A stretch of DNA of 64,000 bases from Ursus arctos. Lineage: Eukaryota > Chordata > Mammalia > Carnivora > Ursidae. Both the position numbers and the translations under genes were made by a program. This document shows positions 39,406-51,950 of the stretch, in pieces (within the stretch, counting starts at the first letter, position 1; each line of letters begins with the position of its first letter). The DNA lies in NCBI RefSeq assembly GCF_023065955.2, contig NW_026622974.1:27249718-27313717 (forward strand), given 5' to 3'. The notes beneath the pieces are model-generated. The model had not been told where the DNA came from, searched no databases, and saw nothing but the letters and a program-made list of their open reading frames with translations.

Positions 39406-39907
39406 TAATGCCAAAATTCTCCCCCCAAAGAGGTATACCATTTTATTATAAGACAAAATGTCTATGAAAATGCTTTTCCTCTTTCTCCTTGCCAATATTG
39501 ACTATTCATTTTATAGACGTTGTCAGTTTGATAGATTAAACTGGTACCAGCTACCGCTTTAAACTTCAAAGCGAGAAATTATAAAGAACTTCTTTCCGTA
39601 TCTGTATTGGCCACTTTTACTTCTTCCTAAGGTAAATTTGTATTTGTGCCTTCTGTCCAATTTTCTACCAGGATGTTTTCTTATTCATTTATTTTTATAT
39701 TTTAAAGAATATCTTTTCCAGGTTTGTTTTTTGCATTTCAGTCTATGTGGGGCTTTTTTTAACATATGGAATTTTTAACTTTCATATATTCGTACCTTGG
39801 CTTCTCAACTGCAAAATATGGGTTATTTTACTATATTATTTCTAAGGCTCTTGGAATAATAAAATGTTATTCTATTTCTTCACTTGCTATAAGCAAATAA
39901 CCCATCA

Positions 39908-40760
39908 AATAATCATCCATCAAATAAGTATTGAACACCTAGGCTGTGGTCGGCCCCAAGCTAGGTGCCAAGGTTACAAGGACATATAAGTGGTTTTGCA
40001 TGCTTTCAGTTTCTTACAGTTCCTGGACAAGACTAGCATATATACAGACCACTGCTATGACAGTGGTAGGAAGGGCTCGTGATAGTACACGTCGGAGCTC
40101 TGGGCATTAGTAGTGTGAAAGCAGCCTTCGGACAGGGGCTTTCCAGGCAGAGCGGGAGTGTTTTCTAAAGCACTTTGAATGCCAGGCATTAGCAATTGAT
40201 CTTTATTCTAGGTACTGAAAAAATTGTTTTGATCAGAGAAGGAATATAGTCACTTTAACACTTTAATCTTGCATTAGAACACGGAATAGTTTAGGGGCGC
40301 CTGGGTGGCACAGTCAGTTGGGTATCCAACTCTTGGTTTTGGCTTGGGTCGTCATCTCAGGGGCATGGGATCAAGCCCCATGTGGGGCTGCACACACAGT
40401 GGGGAGTCGGCTTGGGATTCTCTCTCTCCTTCTCTCTCTGCCTCTTCTGCTCATGCTCTCTTTCTCTCCCTCTCTCTCTAAAATAAATAAATAAATCTTT
40501 AAGAAAAAGAGAGAGAGAGAATACAAAATAGTTTCAAGAATAGTTTCTTTACAGAGTGAAGACCAGGTCAGAGATGGCAGGGATGGCCAGGAGAGAGGTA
40601 GCATAGGCCTGAACTAGTGAGGAGACAGGATAAATGGAAAGAGGAAGGTAGAGATGAGACATATTCTGGAGGCAGACTCAATGGAGCTGAACCACTCAGT
40701 AGCAATGGGATGAGGGAGATAATAAAGAAGATGTGAATCTATAAATTTAATATGCAATCT
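39908..40760 (-). repeat. L2 fragment split by SINEC
   Basis: The left part has aagtattgaacacctaggct and ggctttccaggcagagcggg; the right part, after the SINEC at 40294-40526, has agagatggcagggatggcca. Reverse L2, diverged. Confidence 0.55.
40294..40526 (+). repeat. SINEC
   Basis: Starts ggggcgcctgggtggcacag and ends aataaataaataaatcttta plus a GA-rich tail. The short direct repeat aatagttt is at 40285-40292 and 40527-40534. Confidence 0.94.
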
Positions 40761-40850
40761 GGATCAGAACTCGGAGTTCTTTTCAATTGATAAATTTATT
40801 CTGAAACTTACCTGGAAAAATAGGTAGGTTTAGAATAATTGATACTTTTT

Positions 40851-41042
40851 TTTAAGATTCTATTTATTTATTTGACAGAGAGAGAGACAGCCAGTGAGAG
40901 AGGGAACACAAGCAGGGGGAGTGGGAGAGGAAGAAGCAGGCTCCCAGCGGAGGAGCCTGATGCGGGGCTCGATCCCAGAACGCCGGGATCACGCCCTGAG
41001 CCGCAGGTAGATGCTTAACGACTGAGCCATCCAGGCACCCCA
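40851..41042 (-). repeat. SINEC
   Basis: Reverse orientation, ending gccatccaggcacccc. The target-site duplication agaataattgatacttttt is at 40832-40850 and 41043-41061. Confidence 0.95.
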
Positions 41043-41384
41043 AGAATAATTGATACTTTTTTTTTAAAAAGTTAAGAACATTGAAGGGATCTTACACTAA
41101 TGTCTAGTGTCACACTGATATAGGAAGAGACAGTAAAAGAGGGTAGATCCCAAAAATAGACCTCTCCATGAGTATGTGGAAACATTTGGAAAAGGATAGA
41201 TTTTTATTTAGGTAATACTGGAAAAATTGACTGTCGTATAAGATACAAGTAAGACGAGTTCTCTACTCCACCACAGAGACAGACAAATTCCATAGAAGTT
41301 AAAGATTAGATGAGTTAGAGCAATGCTGGTTGTTATACTAATCCTCGAATTTCAGTAACATCTCAAAACATTTACTTCTTACTT

Positions 41385-41775
41385 GGGTGGTAGTCCAATG
41401 AAGGTACTCCTTGTTGGGTGTGGGGTGTGTAGTAAAGGCTCTGCTCGATGCAGTCATTCAGGAACCCAAGGTGACAAAGGCCCTGCATCTTTAGCACGTG
41501 GCTCCTAAGGATATGCTTAGTACCAACACACAGCTGGCGGAAAGGAAAAGACAGAAGGCATAAGGCTCTGTGCGTCCCCTCAGCCTGGAAGTGGCACACA
41601 TTATTTCCACTCACCTTCCATTAGCTAGACTAGTCACATGACCCCACCCAGAGGCAAGCAGACCTGGAGGATGGTGTCTCTGGACGGGCCACCTCTTCCC
41701 AGGGATAGTTCTATACCTCAGAGGAGAAGCGTGATCTGTGGTGGACAGCTAGGTAACTTTGCCACGAAGACTCTC
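41385..41775. repeat. Probable ancient interspersed repeat, family uncertain
   Basis: Strings such as cagtcattcaggaacccaag, cctggaagtggcacacatta and tagctagactagtcacatga remind me of a recurrent mammalian repeat, but I cannot name the family or its strand. No coding potential is seen. Confidence 0.4.
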
Positions 41776-41974
41776 CTGAATAGTAAAAGTAAATATGTTA
41801 ACTAAACAAGCATCTAAATACACCAAAATAAAATCTAGGAAAATACTTTTATAATCTTGGGCAAAGTCTTTCTAGATGACGTGACTTCTTTGACTTCTAA
41901 AAAACATGAAATACAGAATGAGTAAAGAAAAATAAGTGATGTTTTTGCCTATCATGTTGGCAAAGATTACAAAT

Positions 41975-42080
41975 TTGTGATATTCCATGTAATAACCTGC
42001 GAATGCTTAGAACAATATCTATCACACAGTAAACTGTTACTGTGTTAGCTGTTACTAGTACTATTGTTATTTTTATTAGC
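41975..42080 (+). repeat. MIR-like 3' fragment
   Basis: Contains atgcttagaacaatatctat, then cacacagtaaactgttactg, like the end of MIR in sense order. Confidence 0.45.
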
Positions 42081-42099
42081 ATTACTTTTATTAACAAGG

Positions 42100-42350
42100 A
42101 GGCAGAAAAATAATTACTCTCATACATTGTTAGTAACAATTGGTACCATCCTTTGGAGGGCGTTTGGATATCAAAACTCAAAACCTGCCAACATTCAACC
42201 CAGCAATCCAATCTCTAGGAATTTATCCTTAACCTACAAAAATACGTGTACTAAACTGTTCATTTCAGCATCATTTTAAGAGCAAAAATTCAAGTAACCT
42301 GAAATTCATTAATAATAATTGGCTAATTAAATAAATTTCCTTCCAACCTT
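42100..42350 (+). repeat. L1ME-like 3' UTR fragment
   Basis: Contains ctttggagggcgtttggata, cagcaatccaatctctagga and atttatccttaacctacaaa, as in old L1 3' UTRs. Confidence 0.6.
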
Positions 42351-42542
42351 ATACTACCTATGTCTAGTGTTTTCATATCTTATAGCAGCTACTATTTTAC
42401 AATTTTAAAACATATATTTTATTTAAATCATCCAGAGTTTAGTTTACAGTGAGGCCACTAGGATTTAGAACAAAAAAGGTGGTGGAAGAATGTTTTATTT
42501 GTTGCATTTCTGTTTTTCCCAGAGATAAGATGAAATGAGTTT

Positions 42543-42742
42543 TTTTTTTTTTTGAAGATTTTATTTATTTATTTGACAGAGATAGAGATAGCCAGCGAGA
42601 GAGGGAACACAAGCAGGGGGAGTGGGAGAGGAAGAGGCAGGCTCCCAGCGGATGAGCCTGATGTGGGGCTCGATCCCAGAACGCCGGGATCACGCCCTGA
42701 GCCGAAGGCAGACGCCTAACGACTGAGCCACCCAGGCGCCCC
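42543..42742 (-). repeat. SINEC
   Basis: Reverse orientation ending ccacccaggcgcccc. The target-site duplication atgaaatgagttt is at about 42531-42543 and 42743-42755. Confidence 0.95.
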
Positions 42743-43097
42743 ATGAAATGAGTTTAAAGTGCAAGAGGGAAATTTATGTTAGCTCTCGGGGGAAACTTTC
42801 TGAGACTCTAACATAATTTACAAAAATTTTTAAAGCCTAAATTCTCCAGACAGTTTCCAGAAATCAAGATGTACCCCCTTTGTGGTTTATCTCTACAGAA
42901 TTTTTCTGTCCTTACAATTACTAGTTTAAAAGTGTTCAACCATGATTTGCTTAATCCATATGATTTAGTTCTTCCCATTATGATTTGAAATTAAGCCAGG
43001 TATGGTAAAATACACTTTCTAATACATGTACTATGTCATGTAATTGTAGCAACAGAATACATCCCATCGAGTTCAGGTGTGCAGTTGATCTTGCTTT

Positions 43098-43669
43098 TTT
43101 TTTAAGTTTTCTTTTAATTCCAGTTAATTAGTACTATGTTACATTAGTTTCAAGTGTATAATATAGTGATTCAACAATTCCATACATCACTCAGTGCTCC
43201 TCACACAAGTGCCCTCCTTAATCCCCATCGCCTACTTCACCCATCCCCCCACCCACCTCCCCCTCTGGTAACCCTCAGTTTGTTCTCTATTGTTAGGAGT
43301 CTGTTTCCTGGTTCTCTCTCTCTCTCTCTCTCTCTTTTTTTAAGATTTTATTCATTTATTTATTTATTTGACAGAGAGAGAGACAGCCAGCGAGAGAGGG
43401 AACACAAGCAGAGGGAGTGGGAGAGGAAGAAGCAGGCTCCCAGCAGAGGAGCCTGATGTGGGGCTCGATCCCAGAAGCCGGGATCACGCCCTGAGCCAAA
43501 GGCAGACACTTAACGACTGAGCCACCCAGGCGCCCCTCTCTCTCTCTCTCTTTTGCCCTTTGCTCATTTGTTTCACTTCTTAAATTCCACATAGGAGTGA
43601 AATCATGTGGTATCTGTCCTTCTCTGACTGACTTATTTTGCTTAGCATTATGCTCTCTAGATCCATCCA
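43098..43669 (-). mobile_element. 5'-truncated carnivore L1 3' end with nested SINEC
   Basis: Reverse L1 3' UTR: attccagttaattagtacta, aatatagtgattcaacaatt, ttcacttcttaaattccaca. The 18-bp target-site duplication tgcagttgatcttgcttt is at 43080-43097 and 43670-43687. Without the SINE, only about 370 bp of L1 3' end were inserted. A SINEC sits in its CT-rich stretch. Confidence 0.93.
43336..43536 (-). repeat. SINEC nested in L1
   Basis: Reverse orientation, T-rich aagattttattcatttattt to ccacccaggcgcccc. It is inserted into a CT repeat that appears on both sides. Confidence 0.94.
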
Positions 43670-44399
43670 TGCAGTTGATCTTGCTTTAACCCAATCTTTG
43701 GGTCCACATTAGGGTAGCCTTAGATATGAATCCACCTTATAATGAGGGATTTTCAGTATTACAGGGACTAATCCCTTTTACACAAAGTCCAAGGTGATCA
43801 ATTCATATTGATTTTGCTGACTAAGTCATACTGGAGCAAAGTTCCAGTGGAGTCTAATAATACGTTCATTTACAGTCCCTTTGTGTCTTCAATATCATTG
43901 CGGTATTTACTTTGCCCAAATCTTTGCAGTCTCATCAAATCTCAAGAATTCATCCGTAAATCATTCTAAGTGATTCAGTGAGTATGTGAACCTACTTCCT
44001 AGAACCTTATAAGCCTATATTTCACATTTCTAATGGGCTGCTAGTAATCAATAACTATCTTCACTACTTCCCAACTTGTTCACATCTGTTTCCTTTGGGA
44101 GAAGTAGATTTTAAGAGCACAGGATGACATGCTTTCTTTCCATGCAGTTTGGAGCTCCCCCTTGTTTATTAACACTTCTGTTTCTTCCTTTAGCCCCATT
44201 TTCTCTTGATGTATCCATAAAAGTACCATCTGTTTTCACTATCATTTTCTTTCTGCACTCTGCTCTCTCCTGAGTGCTTCATGTGATAACAGTTTATTCC
44301 GGCTCTATTATCTACGTGCTTTCCCAGCCCACCCTCTTCTCCCCATCTCACCCCACCCATGTCACCCTGGATTTTCTTTATCCAAGGAATGGTACACCA

Positions 44400-44865
44400 T
44401 AACTTTTAAGGGCACAGCTTTGGAGTCAAGGAATGGCTCGCTCAGCCACTTAGGATATTGGGCCTTGGCTAGTTGATCACTGCAAGTCTTAGTTCTTCGT
44501 TTGCAAGAAGCAGATGGTCCTGATATTATCTAGCTCATAGGAGTACTAAATAAAGTCATGTACATCAGGGTTTCCCAACCTTGGCGCTATTGGCATTTGG
44601 GACTAGCTACTTCTTTTTTCTGGGGACTAGTCTGGGCATTGTAGGATGTTTTGCAGCAACCTTTACCACTAGAGGACAGTAGTAATCCCCTTTACCACTA
44701 GATGCCAGTAGTAATCCCCTTCCCAATTAAGACAACCAGCTATGTCTCCAGACATTGCTAGATGTCCCCTGGGAGGCAAAATCATCCCCGCTGACAACAC
44801 TGGTGTACGTATTTAGCACCATGCCTAGTACATGGTGGAGATTTAATACGTATTCGTGGTAGATT
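44400..44865 (+). repeat. MIR SINE split by MER20
   Basis: The left part 44400-44565 has gggcacagctttggagtcaa and gctcataggagtactaaata; the right part 44804-44865 has tagcaccatgcctagtacat. They read as one sense MIR interrupted by the DNA transposon at 44566-44803. Confidence 0.72.
44566..44803 (-). mobile_element. MER20 (hAT-Charlie DNA transposon) with internal duplication
   Basis: Reverse MER20 landmarks: cagggtttcccaaccttggc, tgggcattgtaggatgtttt, tatgtctccagacattgcta and gatgtcccctgggaggcaaa. A 29-bp segment beginning ctttaccactaga occurs twice in tandem at 44661-44689 and 44690-44718 with two or so differences. The 8-bp flanks atgtacat and gtgtacgt look like a decayed hAT target duplication. 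MER20 is non-autonomous and has no gene. Confidence 0.87.
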
Positions 44866-45107
44866 GACCATCTCGTGGATTAATGAATATTCATTTCTAA
44901 AGCAAACATCCACTATAATATTTGATGTTCTATTAACTGCTTAGTTCATGAGTGGATAAACAAACAAATATGAAGCCAATGAGCTTTGAGGGCTGTCTAT
45001 GATTTCTACCATGTACTAAAATGTGGTATATTCACTTAGGACAAGGCTCCTTTCTTTCAAAAAACATTTTAGATGACTAATTGCACTGCTTAAGCTACTC
45101 TGCCCAG

Positions 45108-47200
45108 TTTTTCTCCAGCCTTATTGAGATACAGTTGACATGTAAAAATGTGTAAGTTTAAGGTGTACCACCTATTGATTTGATACACAGATATTGTAAA
45201 CTGTTAGCTGACACCGCCAACACATCACACAATTACCATTTCTTCTTTGTGGGGAAAACATTTAAGATTTACTCTCTTGACAACTTTCAAGTATGTAATA
45301 CAGTATCATTAATTATAATCACCATGCTATACATTAGATCCCCAGAACTTATTCATCTTATCACTGGAAGTTTATAATCTTTGACCAACATCTCCCCATT
45401 TCTCCCACCCCCCAGCTCCTGGTAATCATAATTCTAGTCTCTGTTTCTAGGAGTTCAACTTCTTCAGATTCCACAATAAGTGATGTACAGTTATTTGTCT
45501 TTCTCTGTCTGGCTCATTTCAGTTAGCGTGATACCCTCAAAGTCCATCCATGTTGTTGCAACCATTACGATTCTCTTCTTTCTCGTGGCTGAAAAATACT
45601 GCACTATCTATTCCACTATTTTTAATTTTTTGAGGAACCTCCATACTGTTTCCATAATGAACATACCAATTTACATTCCCACCAACAGTGTCCGAGCGTT
45701 CCTTTCCTTCACATCCTTACCAGCATTTGTTATCTCTTGTCTTTTTTATAATAGTCATTCTAACAGGGGTGAAGTAATAATCTCAGTATAGTTCTGATTT
45801 GCATTATCTCATGATTAATGATGTTGAGCACGTTTTCATATATCTGTTGGCCATTTCTGTGTCTTGTTTGGAGTAACGTCTGTTCATTTCCTCTGCCTGT
45901 TTTTTACTTGGATTATTTGTTATTTTACTATTGATTTGTAGGAGTAATTTATATTTTTAATATTAACGCCTTATCAGATAAGTGGTTTGCAAATATTTTC
46001 TCCTATGGTACATTGCCTTTTCATTTTGTTGCTGCTTTCTTTTTCTGTACAGAAGCTTTTTTGGTTATGTGGTCCCACTTGTTTATTTTTGCTTTTGTTG
46101 CCTTTGTTTTTGGTGTCAAATTCAGAAAAATCATTGTCAAGATCAATATCAAGAGCCTGCTCTTTATGTTTCCTTCTAGAAGGAAGGAAGTCAGGTGTTA
46201 CACTTACATCTTTAATACATCTTTAGTTGATTATTGTGTATGGTATAAGATAGTGGTCCAGTTTCATTCTTTCGTATGTGGTTGTCCAGTTTTCCCAACA
46301 CCATTTATTGACAAGTTTATCCTTTCCCCATTGTATATTTCTGGCTCCTTCATCATTAATTAATTGATCATTATGCATGGGTTTATTTCTGGGCTCTCTA
46401 TTCTGTTCCATTGATCTCTGACTCTATTTTATGCTGATACCATGCAAGTTTGATTATTATAGCTTTGTAATATAGTTTGAAATCACGGAGCATGATGCTT
46501 CCAGCTTGTTCTTTTTTTCTGCTTTGGCTATTCAGTGTCTTTTGTGGCTCTATAGGAATTTTAGAATTTTTTGTTCTGTTTCTGTGGAAAATGCCACTGG
46601 AATTTTGATAGAAATTGAATTGAACCTGTAGATTGCTTTAAGTAGTGTGGACATCTTAACAATATTCTTCCAATCCATGAGCGTGGAATATCTTTTCATT
46701 TATTTGTGTCTCTTTCAGTTTCTTTCATCAGTGTCTTATAGTTGTCACCAAACAGATCTTTCACCTCCTTGGTTAAATTTATTCCTAATTATTTTATTCT
46801 TTTTGATGCTGTAGTAAAGAGGATTTTTTTATTTGTCTTTTTCAGAGATCATTGTTAGTGTATAGAAACACAACTTATTTTTGTATACTGATTTTGTGTG
46901 CTGCAACTTTACTTAATTCCTTTATTAGTTCCAGTAATGTTTTGGTGGAATCCTTAGCATTTTCTGTATATAATATGTCACCTGCAAATGGTGATGGTTT
47001 TACTTCTTCCTTTCCAATTTGAATGCCTTTTATTTCTTTTTCTTGCCTAATTGCTCTGGCTGGGACTTTAGATACTGTGCTGAATAAAAGTGGCGAAAGT
47101 GGGCATCCTTATCTTGTTCCTTATTTTGGAGTGAAAGCTTTTATTTTTTTATCATTAACTGTAATGTTAGCTATGGGGTTGTCATGTATGGTAAAATAGG
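45108..47200 (-). mobile_element. Old L1 (L1MA-like), 3' two kilobases
   Basis: Reverse L1 3' UTR (ccttattgagatacagttga, attagatccccagaacttat) followed by decayed ORF2 C-terminal sequence up to about 47200. The ORF2-like piece on the - strand near 46411-46223 contains [18 protein letters not shown]. Many stops and frameshifts make it inactive. Its left part is 3' UTR, so KCNQ5 transcription runs antisense through it. Confidence 0.86.
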
Positions 47201-47336
47201 TGATGGGGATTAAGGAGGGCACTTGTAATGATCACAGGGTGATATATGGAAGTGTTGAGTCACTATATTGTACACCTGAAACTAATATTACACTGTATGT
47301 TAGCTACTGGGAATTTAAATAAAAACTTTTTTAAAG
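47201..47336 (+). mobile_element. Extreme 3' end of a carnivore L1
   Basis: Contains gatggggattaaggagggca, gttgagtcactatattgtac and acctgaaactaatattacac, ending aatttaaataaaaacttttt. A very short 5'-truncated insertion at the boundary of the old L1. Confidence 0.82.
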
Positions 47337-47855
47337 TAGCAAATAGAATCCTTTTAGAGAAAGACTAAGACGGGCATTTCTGCCTGTTCCTTCTGCATGG
47401 AGCCCTGGGATGGTAGCCACAGCAGTGCTCACACCCATTAATAACTGCTTCTTGGTTTGCCATATAGTCTTATAGATCTTGTGGATGCAGTCCCCATTGG
47501 CTTTCAGAGCGAGCTGTTTAGAAGGCCTGCCCCTCAAGTGGGAGTCTTAAAGTTAGGAGGCTAAATGTGGAGTCCAAACCCTTAGCCTCTGAGGGAGAAG
47601 CTGGGATGTGGGAGTTCCCTCCCATTTGTATGACCCCGTGCTAACAGTGAGGTGTAAGGCAAGATTATGTCTCAGCCTTTCCTACCCAGTTCGATGTGGG
47701 TATTATCTTATTTGCCAGATGTTTAGGAGTCCCTCTGCTGGTTTCTGGATTTCCTTCACAGAGAATTACTCCATTTGCAAGTGTTTATTCGGCTCGTCTG
47801 TGGGAGGAAGGGAGTTCAGGAGTCTCCTATGTCACTGTCTTTGAAGACTCCCCCT
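47337..47855 (+). repeat. Probable retroelement remnant, family uncertain
   Basis: Strings such as gcctgcccctcaagtgggag, gggagttccctcccatttgt, ggtttctggatttccttcac and aagggagttcaggagtctcc recall a recurrent mammalian retroelement, but I cannot assign it to an LTR or an L1 5' region. No intact frame. Confidence 0.42.
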
Positions 47856-48054
47856 ACCTAATTTTTCAAAAAGGAAATCTTAGTGAGATTATAAACTTTA
47901 ATGGATGATAGCTATGAATTATTATGTTGCAGTAGAATTCAAGATGGAATATTGAAGGGATCCCTTGATTAATTCAAGACTATTCCAGATTCTTATTCTA
48001 CTTATTGAAACACTGATATGGTAAGAGAACAAAGCTCAAGCTACCTTGAGTATT

Positions 48055-48260
48055 TAAGTCCACTCTATAAATATTTAGAGAGTGCTTACCATGTTTCAGG
48101 CACTGTTCTAGGTACTTGGGATACAAGTATCCAAACTTGTGGAGCCTCCAGTCTATAACGGACTACAAAAATAATAAATACATATATAAAAATAAAGAGT
48201 AGTCACAACTTCTAAAATATTAGACTGGGAAATAGTCTAGGTGGTACTGACAGCAAAATT
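48055..48260 (-). repeat. L2 fragment
   Basis: Contains agtgcttaccatgtttcagg, cactgttctaggtacttggg and ggagcctccagtctataacg, the reverse L2 3' end. Confidence 0.6.
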
Positions 48261-48599
48261 CAGTGGAGGACTCCACTGAATCCAGGCAGAAACATTTTTG
48301 TGACTGCATTCATCGTTTGCCATTTGGTTGCTCATCTGTGATTTCATTTTACTGAACTCCCAACTTTCTCGTCTGATCTGAATTACAATGAGAGTGTTAA
48401 ATCACATCTGTAGTTACCTTTGCATATTTTGTGACTTCAAACACTTAGATTATGATTCACTGTGTGCATAATTTTTTAAATTGTCTCAAACCAGCAGTGT
48501 TGCTTTTACTTTGTCTAGGTTTTCTCTAATGAACAAACTTCATAGCTTCATATGTTTTGCGCCGTAGCCTAACAGCTTGATGGCTGATTCTTTTACACT

Positions 48600-48770
48600 C
48601 ATACGTATGTGCTTTCTATGCCTCGCTTTTCTCATCTGTAAAATGGGATCTGTGGAACATCTAACCAACACAGTTGTTGTGAGGATGAAATAACATTTGT
48701 AGAAAAACAGAACTGAAGAAAGTGCCAGGCACACAGTAAGTTTTAAGTGCTGTATTTTCTGCATCCCTGC
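48600..48770 (+). repeat. MIR SINE
   Basis: Contains cgcttttctcatctgtaaaa, tgttgtgaggatgaaataac and gtgccaggcacacagtaagt in sense MIR order. Confidence 0.78.
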
Positions 48771-49034
48771 CAGTCATTTACCTGTTTCTCCTATCTCAAA
48801 CATTTTAACATAATAAAGGTGGTGTTGTTCCTTTTTCTTTCCTTTGTACACTTGGAAGGAAGCAGGATTACAATGAGAAAAGAAGCAAGTACATATTAGC
48901 AGGGCCATGTAAGAAATGTCTCTTTGTGTGTAAACCACTTGTCTCAGGAGTAAATCCCTCCAAATGATGCAAACTAAGAGACGTTTTTCACACTTAACTC
49001 TTCTCTAAAGTTTTTTTCCAATTTCAAAAGACAT

Positions 49035-49270
49035 TTTCATTGCTATAAAATTCCGTATTACAGAAATTAGTAGCTTAGAAAGTAAAAAGTCCCTTTACCC
49101 ACCTACTCACCCCACTCTCTCTACCTCTGGAGAGAATTAATGGTAAGAATCTGTATATATTCCCACATGATTTTCCTGGTCATTTATTCTTCGTTAAAAT
49201 ACGATCACATTGCACATACAGCTTTGCAACTGTCTTTTTATTCACTTAAAATATGTCTTTGGTGTCTGTG
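49035..49270 (-). repeat. L1ME-like 3' UTR fragment
   Basis: Resembles the sequence at 38660-38984, with tattcccacatgattttcct, cgatcacattgcacatacag and tttttattcacttaaaatat. Diverged. Confidence 0.45.
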
Positions 49271-50556
49271 TCAACACATTTAATTCCTTCTCTTCCAACA
49301 GCTGCAGAGAGCTGTAACTCAAGGATGTGCTTGTGGCTTTCTGCGTACTTACCCATAAAGTCCTATAGTGGTTAGATCTGACTGGTAAAAGTCCTTCAGC
49401 TGACCCTCGTACCACCAGCCACTCTAAGTCCTGACCCAAAAGGGGCGCCAGGAGAGTCATTCAAAAGATCTGCTCCATCCACCCCCAGAGACCAGACTTC
49501 TGTCAGTGCAGGGAGAAGGGCCGCACGGGATGATAAATACACATTCATCCAGCAGTTAACCCTGAGGGTCACAGAAACTTTAGAAATCCAGTGCCCTTGA
49601 AGTGGAACTCCTCCCTAGAGTGTGGATGCCCAGTCATGCACAGCCCACTTGGAGCAGGAAAGAAATTTTATTTGAGGATGTTAAGGTCAAGTTAACTTAT
49701 TTTAAAATTGCCATAGGAGGCCATTCATCCCCACTTCACTTCTCCCACTTCAAAGCCTTCTTCCCATCACTCAGATATTTGCCCTTGGAGCAATTAAGTC
49801 CCCTTTTATCTTTTCTGTGCTTTCATTAGCTGCTCTGTTTCTCTTTCTTAGCTTACAAAAGGGCAGATATTTTTTTAAGTCAGATGTCAATATGTCAAAC
49901 ATCAAATATCCATTCCCATGCAACGCACTGTGAATATAATTAATACTCTACTGTAACAAATGTACTATTATTTCATTTGTATACCAAACTTACACATAAT
50001 TGACCAGCCAGATATAAAGAGTACTCTGTGCAGAGAGCTTAGAGTATCCAACTCAGCTGAGGCCTTTGTTAGTGTGTGAAGTCGCAGACTCCACAACACA
50101 AGGGAATTTTTTGCAGAAAGGAGCTACAAGCTTCTTTGGCGAGAAAACAAGAGACATGATTACACCGAGCAGCACTTTCATAGCCGTGCCGGCTAGGATG
50201 CCTGTGTGGCATCAAGCAGGAATCCACCGCGTTAGGGCTGAGGACGGGGCTACCAAGGAAACCAGAGCCAAAGCAGCCTGAGTGTTCCCTGGAACACCGA
50301 ACTTTCCGAAGGCCACCGTCCGTCCATTCTTCCAAGGTTACGTAGCAGATGGTTCAGAATTGCATAGGTAAAGCATAGACTAGCCAAAGGGTCAGAACCA
50401 AGGCAATAAGTAGATCCTGTTCTCTGCCTTTTCACTCTTCAGTTGTCACAGACCCCCAGTAGCACCACTCCAAGCTGGGGTTCAAGATCTGTTTATTTGT
50501 GCCTCAAAGAGGTCAAAGCGAACCTTTCTGAAACACTCTAGTGTTTCACAAGTTGA

Positions 50557-50802
<246 letters not shown>

Positions 50803-50936
50803 TAAATTACGGAACAAGACTTTTGAAACTTTTTCGTTGATTGCTGTGGAATATTTAATGAACCCATCAAGCAAACGTAGTCATTTCAGAAGTCGGTTAA
50901 AGCACAAGGTATAATGGATTATTTAAAAGTCATCAC

Positions 50937-51200
50937 ACGGTTGCCAGAGGGAAGGGGAGTGGGAGAAGAGGCAAAATCGGTGAAAGGGAGAGAGAAAGAC
51001 GGGGTTGCCGCTGTGGAATGACTAAGTCACAGGAATCAAGGGCTCAGCAGGGATAGTCAGTGATACTCTGACAGCGTCGTGTGGTGACCGGTGGCGGCCA
51101 CACTGTGGTGAGCACAGCCTCGCTTACAGACGTGTGGAATCACTGTGCTATACACCTGAAACTAAGAACATTGTGTGTCAACGTTACTCAGATAAAACAT
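50937..51200 (+). repeat. Old L1 3' UTR fragment in intron 4
   Basis: Contains cacacggttgccagagggaa and, at the end, gctatacacctgaaactaag followed by tgtgtcaacgttactcagat, the familiar L1MA-type 3' end. It fills much of the short intron between exons 4 and 5. Confidence 0.72.
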
Positions 51201-51224
51201 AACGTCTTTCAAGTCTTCATGCCT

Positions 51225-51370
51225 CGAATAAATTGTAGTAAACCCATGTCTTTAGAACACTGTGCAACCATAAAAAAAGACTGAGGAAGTTCTGTTCGCT
51301 GGGACATCCTCTGAAGAAAAAGTAAATTCCATAAATTCCATAAATACACACTATCATAAATATCCAAAAA
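51225..51370 (+). repeat. Old L1 3' UTR fragment in intron 4
   Basis: Contains gtgcaaccataaaaaaagac and tgaggaagttctgttcgctg, similar to old L1 3' UTR sequence. It ends about 90 bp before exon 5. Confidence 0.5.
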
Positions 51371-51456
51371 GTAGTAAAGTGAATACATAGATTTTTTTTT
51401 TTCCTTCTTCACAGATTTTTTTACCTCTAACAGTCTTTCATTCCTTTTATATCTAG

Positions 51457-51633
<177 letters not shown>

Positions 51634-51710
51634 TGAATACAGTGTAATGATTTCTATGAATCATTTATGAAAGGTCTCAATAAAAACATTCACTTCCAAG
51701 AGAGAATTAT

Positions 51711-51950
51711 GTGAAAATAGACAGCACTAAAATTGTCTAAAGAGTTTTCCCATCTCTATGGCTCAACAAAATTAAGTTCTCTTATAAATCATCAGAAGTA
51801 TTTCTTGAGTGCTAGATTGTTGCCAAAATAAGGATTCGTTACTTTTTAAAACTGTGATTAAAATCTTGACAGGGTTGTTTGTTTGTCTTAACTCCGTGGA
51901 GCACAGATTTTAAATGACCAATTTTGCATTGGCTTACCACTCATCAAAAA
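51711..51950 (+). repeat. Intron 5 duplicated segment, copy A
   Basis: Aligns with 52688-53064 once the SINE in the latter is removed (240 against about 233 nt). Shared anchors include gtgaaaat, attgtctaaa, tagattgt, tggttgttt-like gggttgtttgttt and actcatcaaaa. I recognise no repeat family. It begins 129 nt after exon 5. Confidence 0.78.
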
